Shown here: one piece after another, positions 63,972 to 64,000 of the stretch
Layout of the letters: each line of letters begins with the position of its first letter
How positions within the stretch are numbered: position 1 is the first letter of the stretch
Assembly (NCBI RefSeq): GCF_018919065.1
Contig: NZ_JAHLQG010000040.1
Span: 22,304-86,303 of the forward strand
DNA from: Blautia sp. MSJ-9
GTDB lineage: Bacteria > Bacillota > Clostridia > Lachnospirales > Lachnospiraceae
DNA: 64,000 nucleotides
Direction: 5' to 3'
Program-made: the position numbers and the translations under genes
Notes under the pieces: model-generated
Seen by the model: the letters and a program-made list of their open reading frames with translations, nothing else
The model's database searches: none
Told to the model about the DNA's origin: nothing

Positions 63972-64000
63972 GGAACTGGGCGGCAAATACGAAAGGCAAG
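63952..64000 (+). CDS. tnpV: TnpV family transposon-encoded protein (N-terminal fragment)
   Basis: GGAGG lies 9 nt before ATG 63952; the first residues MAKSLFEELGGKYERQ match the start of TnpV proteins of Tn1549-like elements. The gene runs off the window. TnpV is a small element protein of unknown role usually near the integrase end, so the right end may be close. Confidence 0.7.
   Translation, partial: MAKSLFEELGGKYERQ

Larger units (their letters stand above)
42590..64000 (+). mobile_element. Tn1549-type integrative conjugative element, left part (right end outside window)
   Basis: Element genes run from just after the rlmD stop to the window edge: DUF6075, DUF3970-like, ParA, ParB, RepA_N, DUF6050, XRE, sigma-like protein, CnaB adhesin, VirB4 remnant, methylase/helicase and TnpV. 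The order fits Tn1549/CTn elements of Clostridia, but the relaxase, coupling protein and most of the secretion genes are missing between 48,300 and 55,400. The left limit is inferred from the CATGTGGAGACTG stretch at about 42,586 in rlmD; integrase and right end are not in the window. Confidence 0.75.

Noticed and set aside
1..64000. CRISPR arrays, rRNA and tRNA genes
   Set aside because: No regularly spaced short repeats with unique spacers, and no tRNA- or rRNA-like stretches were seen on either strand by reading.

Overview
The window looks like a chromosomal segment of a gut Lachnospiraceae bacterium (Blautia/Ruminococcus-like Clostridia). The basis is gene content and protein style: AraC-controlled galactosidase clusters, YerC/TrpR and DUF1836 regulators, RlmD, PcrA, DUF624/YesL, secreted MBG/FN3 repeat proteins, and a Tn1549-type conjugative element with CnaB adhesin, TnpV and group II introns. 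No rRNA, tRNA or CRISPR array was seen. All names come from reading the sequence; no database search was possible.

Region 1 (1-26,690) is mainly carbohydrate sensing and use. It opens with the end of a family-5 solute-binding protein and two hybrid histidine kinases, one with an SBP-like sensor and one with a CHASE sensor, followed by a YerC/TrpR-type regulator. A galactoside block follows: AraC regulator, GH2 beta-galactosidase, aldo/keto reductase, second AraC, GH36 alpha-galactosidase, third AraC (minus strand), sugar ABC binding protein and two permeases without an ATPase, a YesL protein and a second GH36 alpha-galactosidase. Together these would import alpha/beta-galactosides such as raffinose or melibiose and hydrolyse them inside the cell. 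DUF1836, pcrA and a codB-like permease follow, then a 5'-truncated remnant of a tartrate dehydratase/fumarase beta subunit.

Region 2 (27,000-42,620) holds a translationally coupled lipoprotein SBP plus membrane GGDEF protein. Next is a cluster of secreted or surface proteins of unknown role: a 233-aa protein, a 120-aa protein, a 1497-aa MBG-repeat/FN3 protein and a 765-aa zinc-ribbon membrane protein. It is preceded by two near-identical ECF-like promoter motifs. A YjjG-type HAD phosphatase, a small acidic membrane protein and rlmD follow. Three copies of a palindromic MITE-like repeat lie at 2,703, 39,481 and 40,502.

Region 3 (about 42,590-64,000, continuing past the edge) is an integrative conjugative element of the Tn1549 type, apparently inserted at the 3' end of rlmD. 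Its maintenance module is intact: DUF6075, DUF3970-like, ParA, ParB, a RepA_N initiator with in-gene tandem repeats that could be the origin iterons, DUF6050, an XRE regulator with a clear operator candidate, and a sigma-like protein. The transfer part is badly broken. A sigma-like gene is cut after 18 codons and joined to a headless CnaB adhesin. A truncated group II intron precedes only the last 86 codons of VirB4. The giant methylase/helicase gene lacks its start, is split by a full-length group II intron, and loses its end just before tnpV. Either the element is decayed by several internal deletions, or the assembly has collapsed several element copies.
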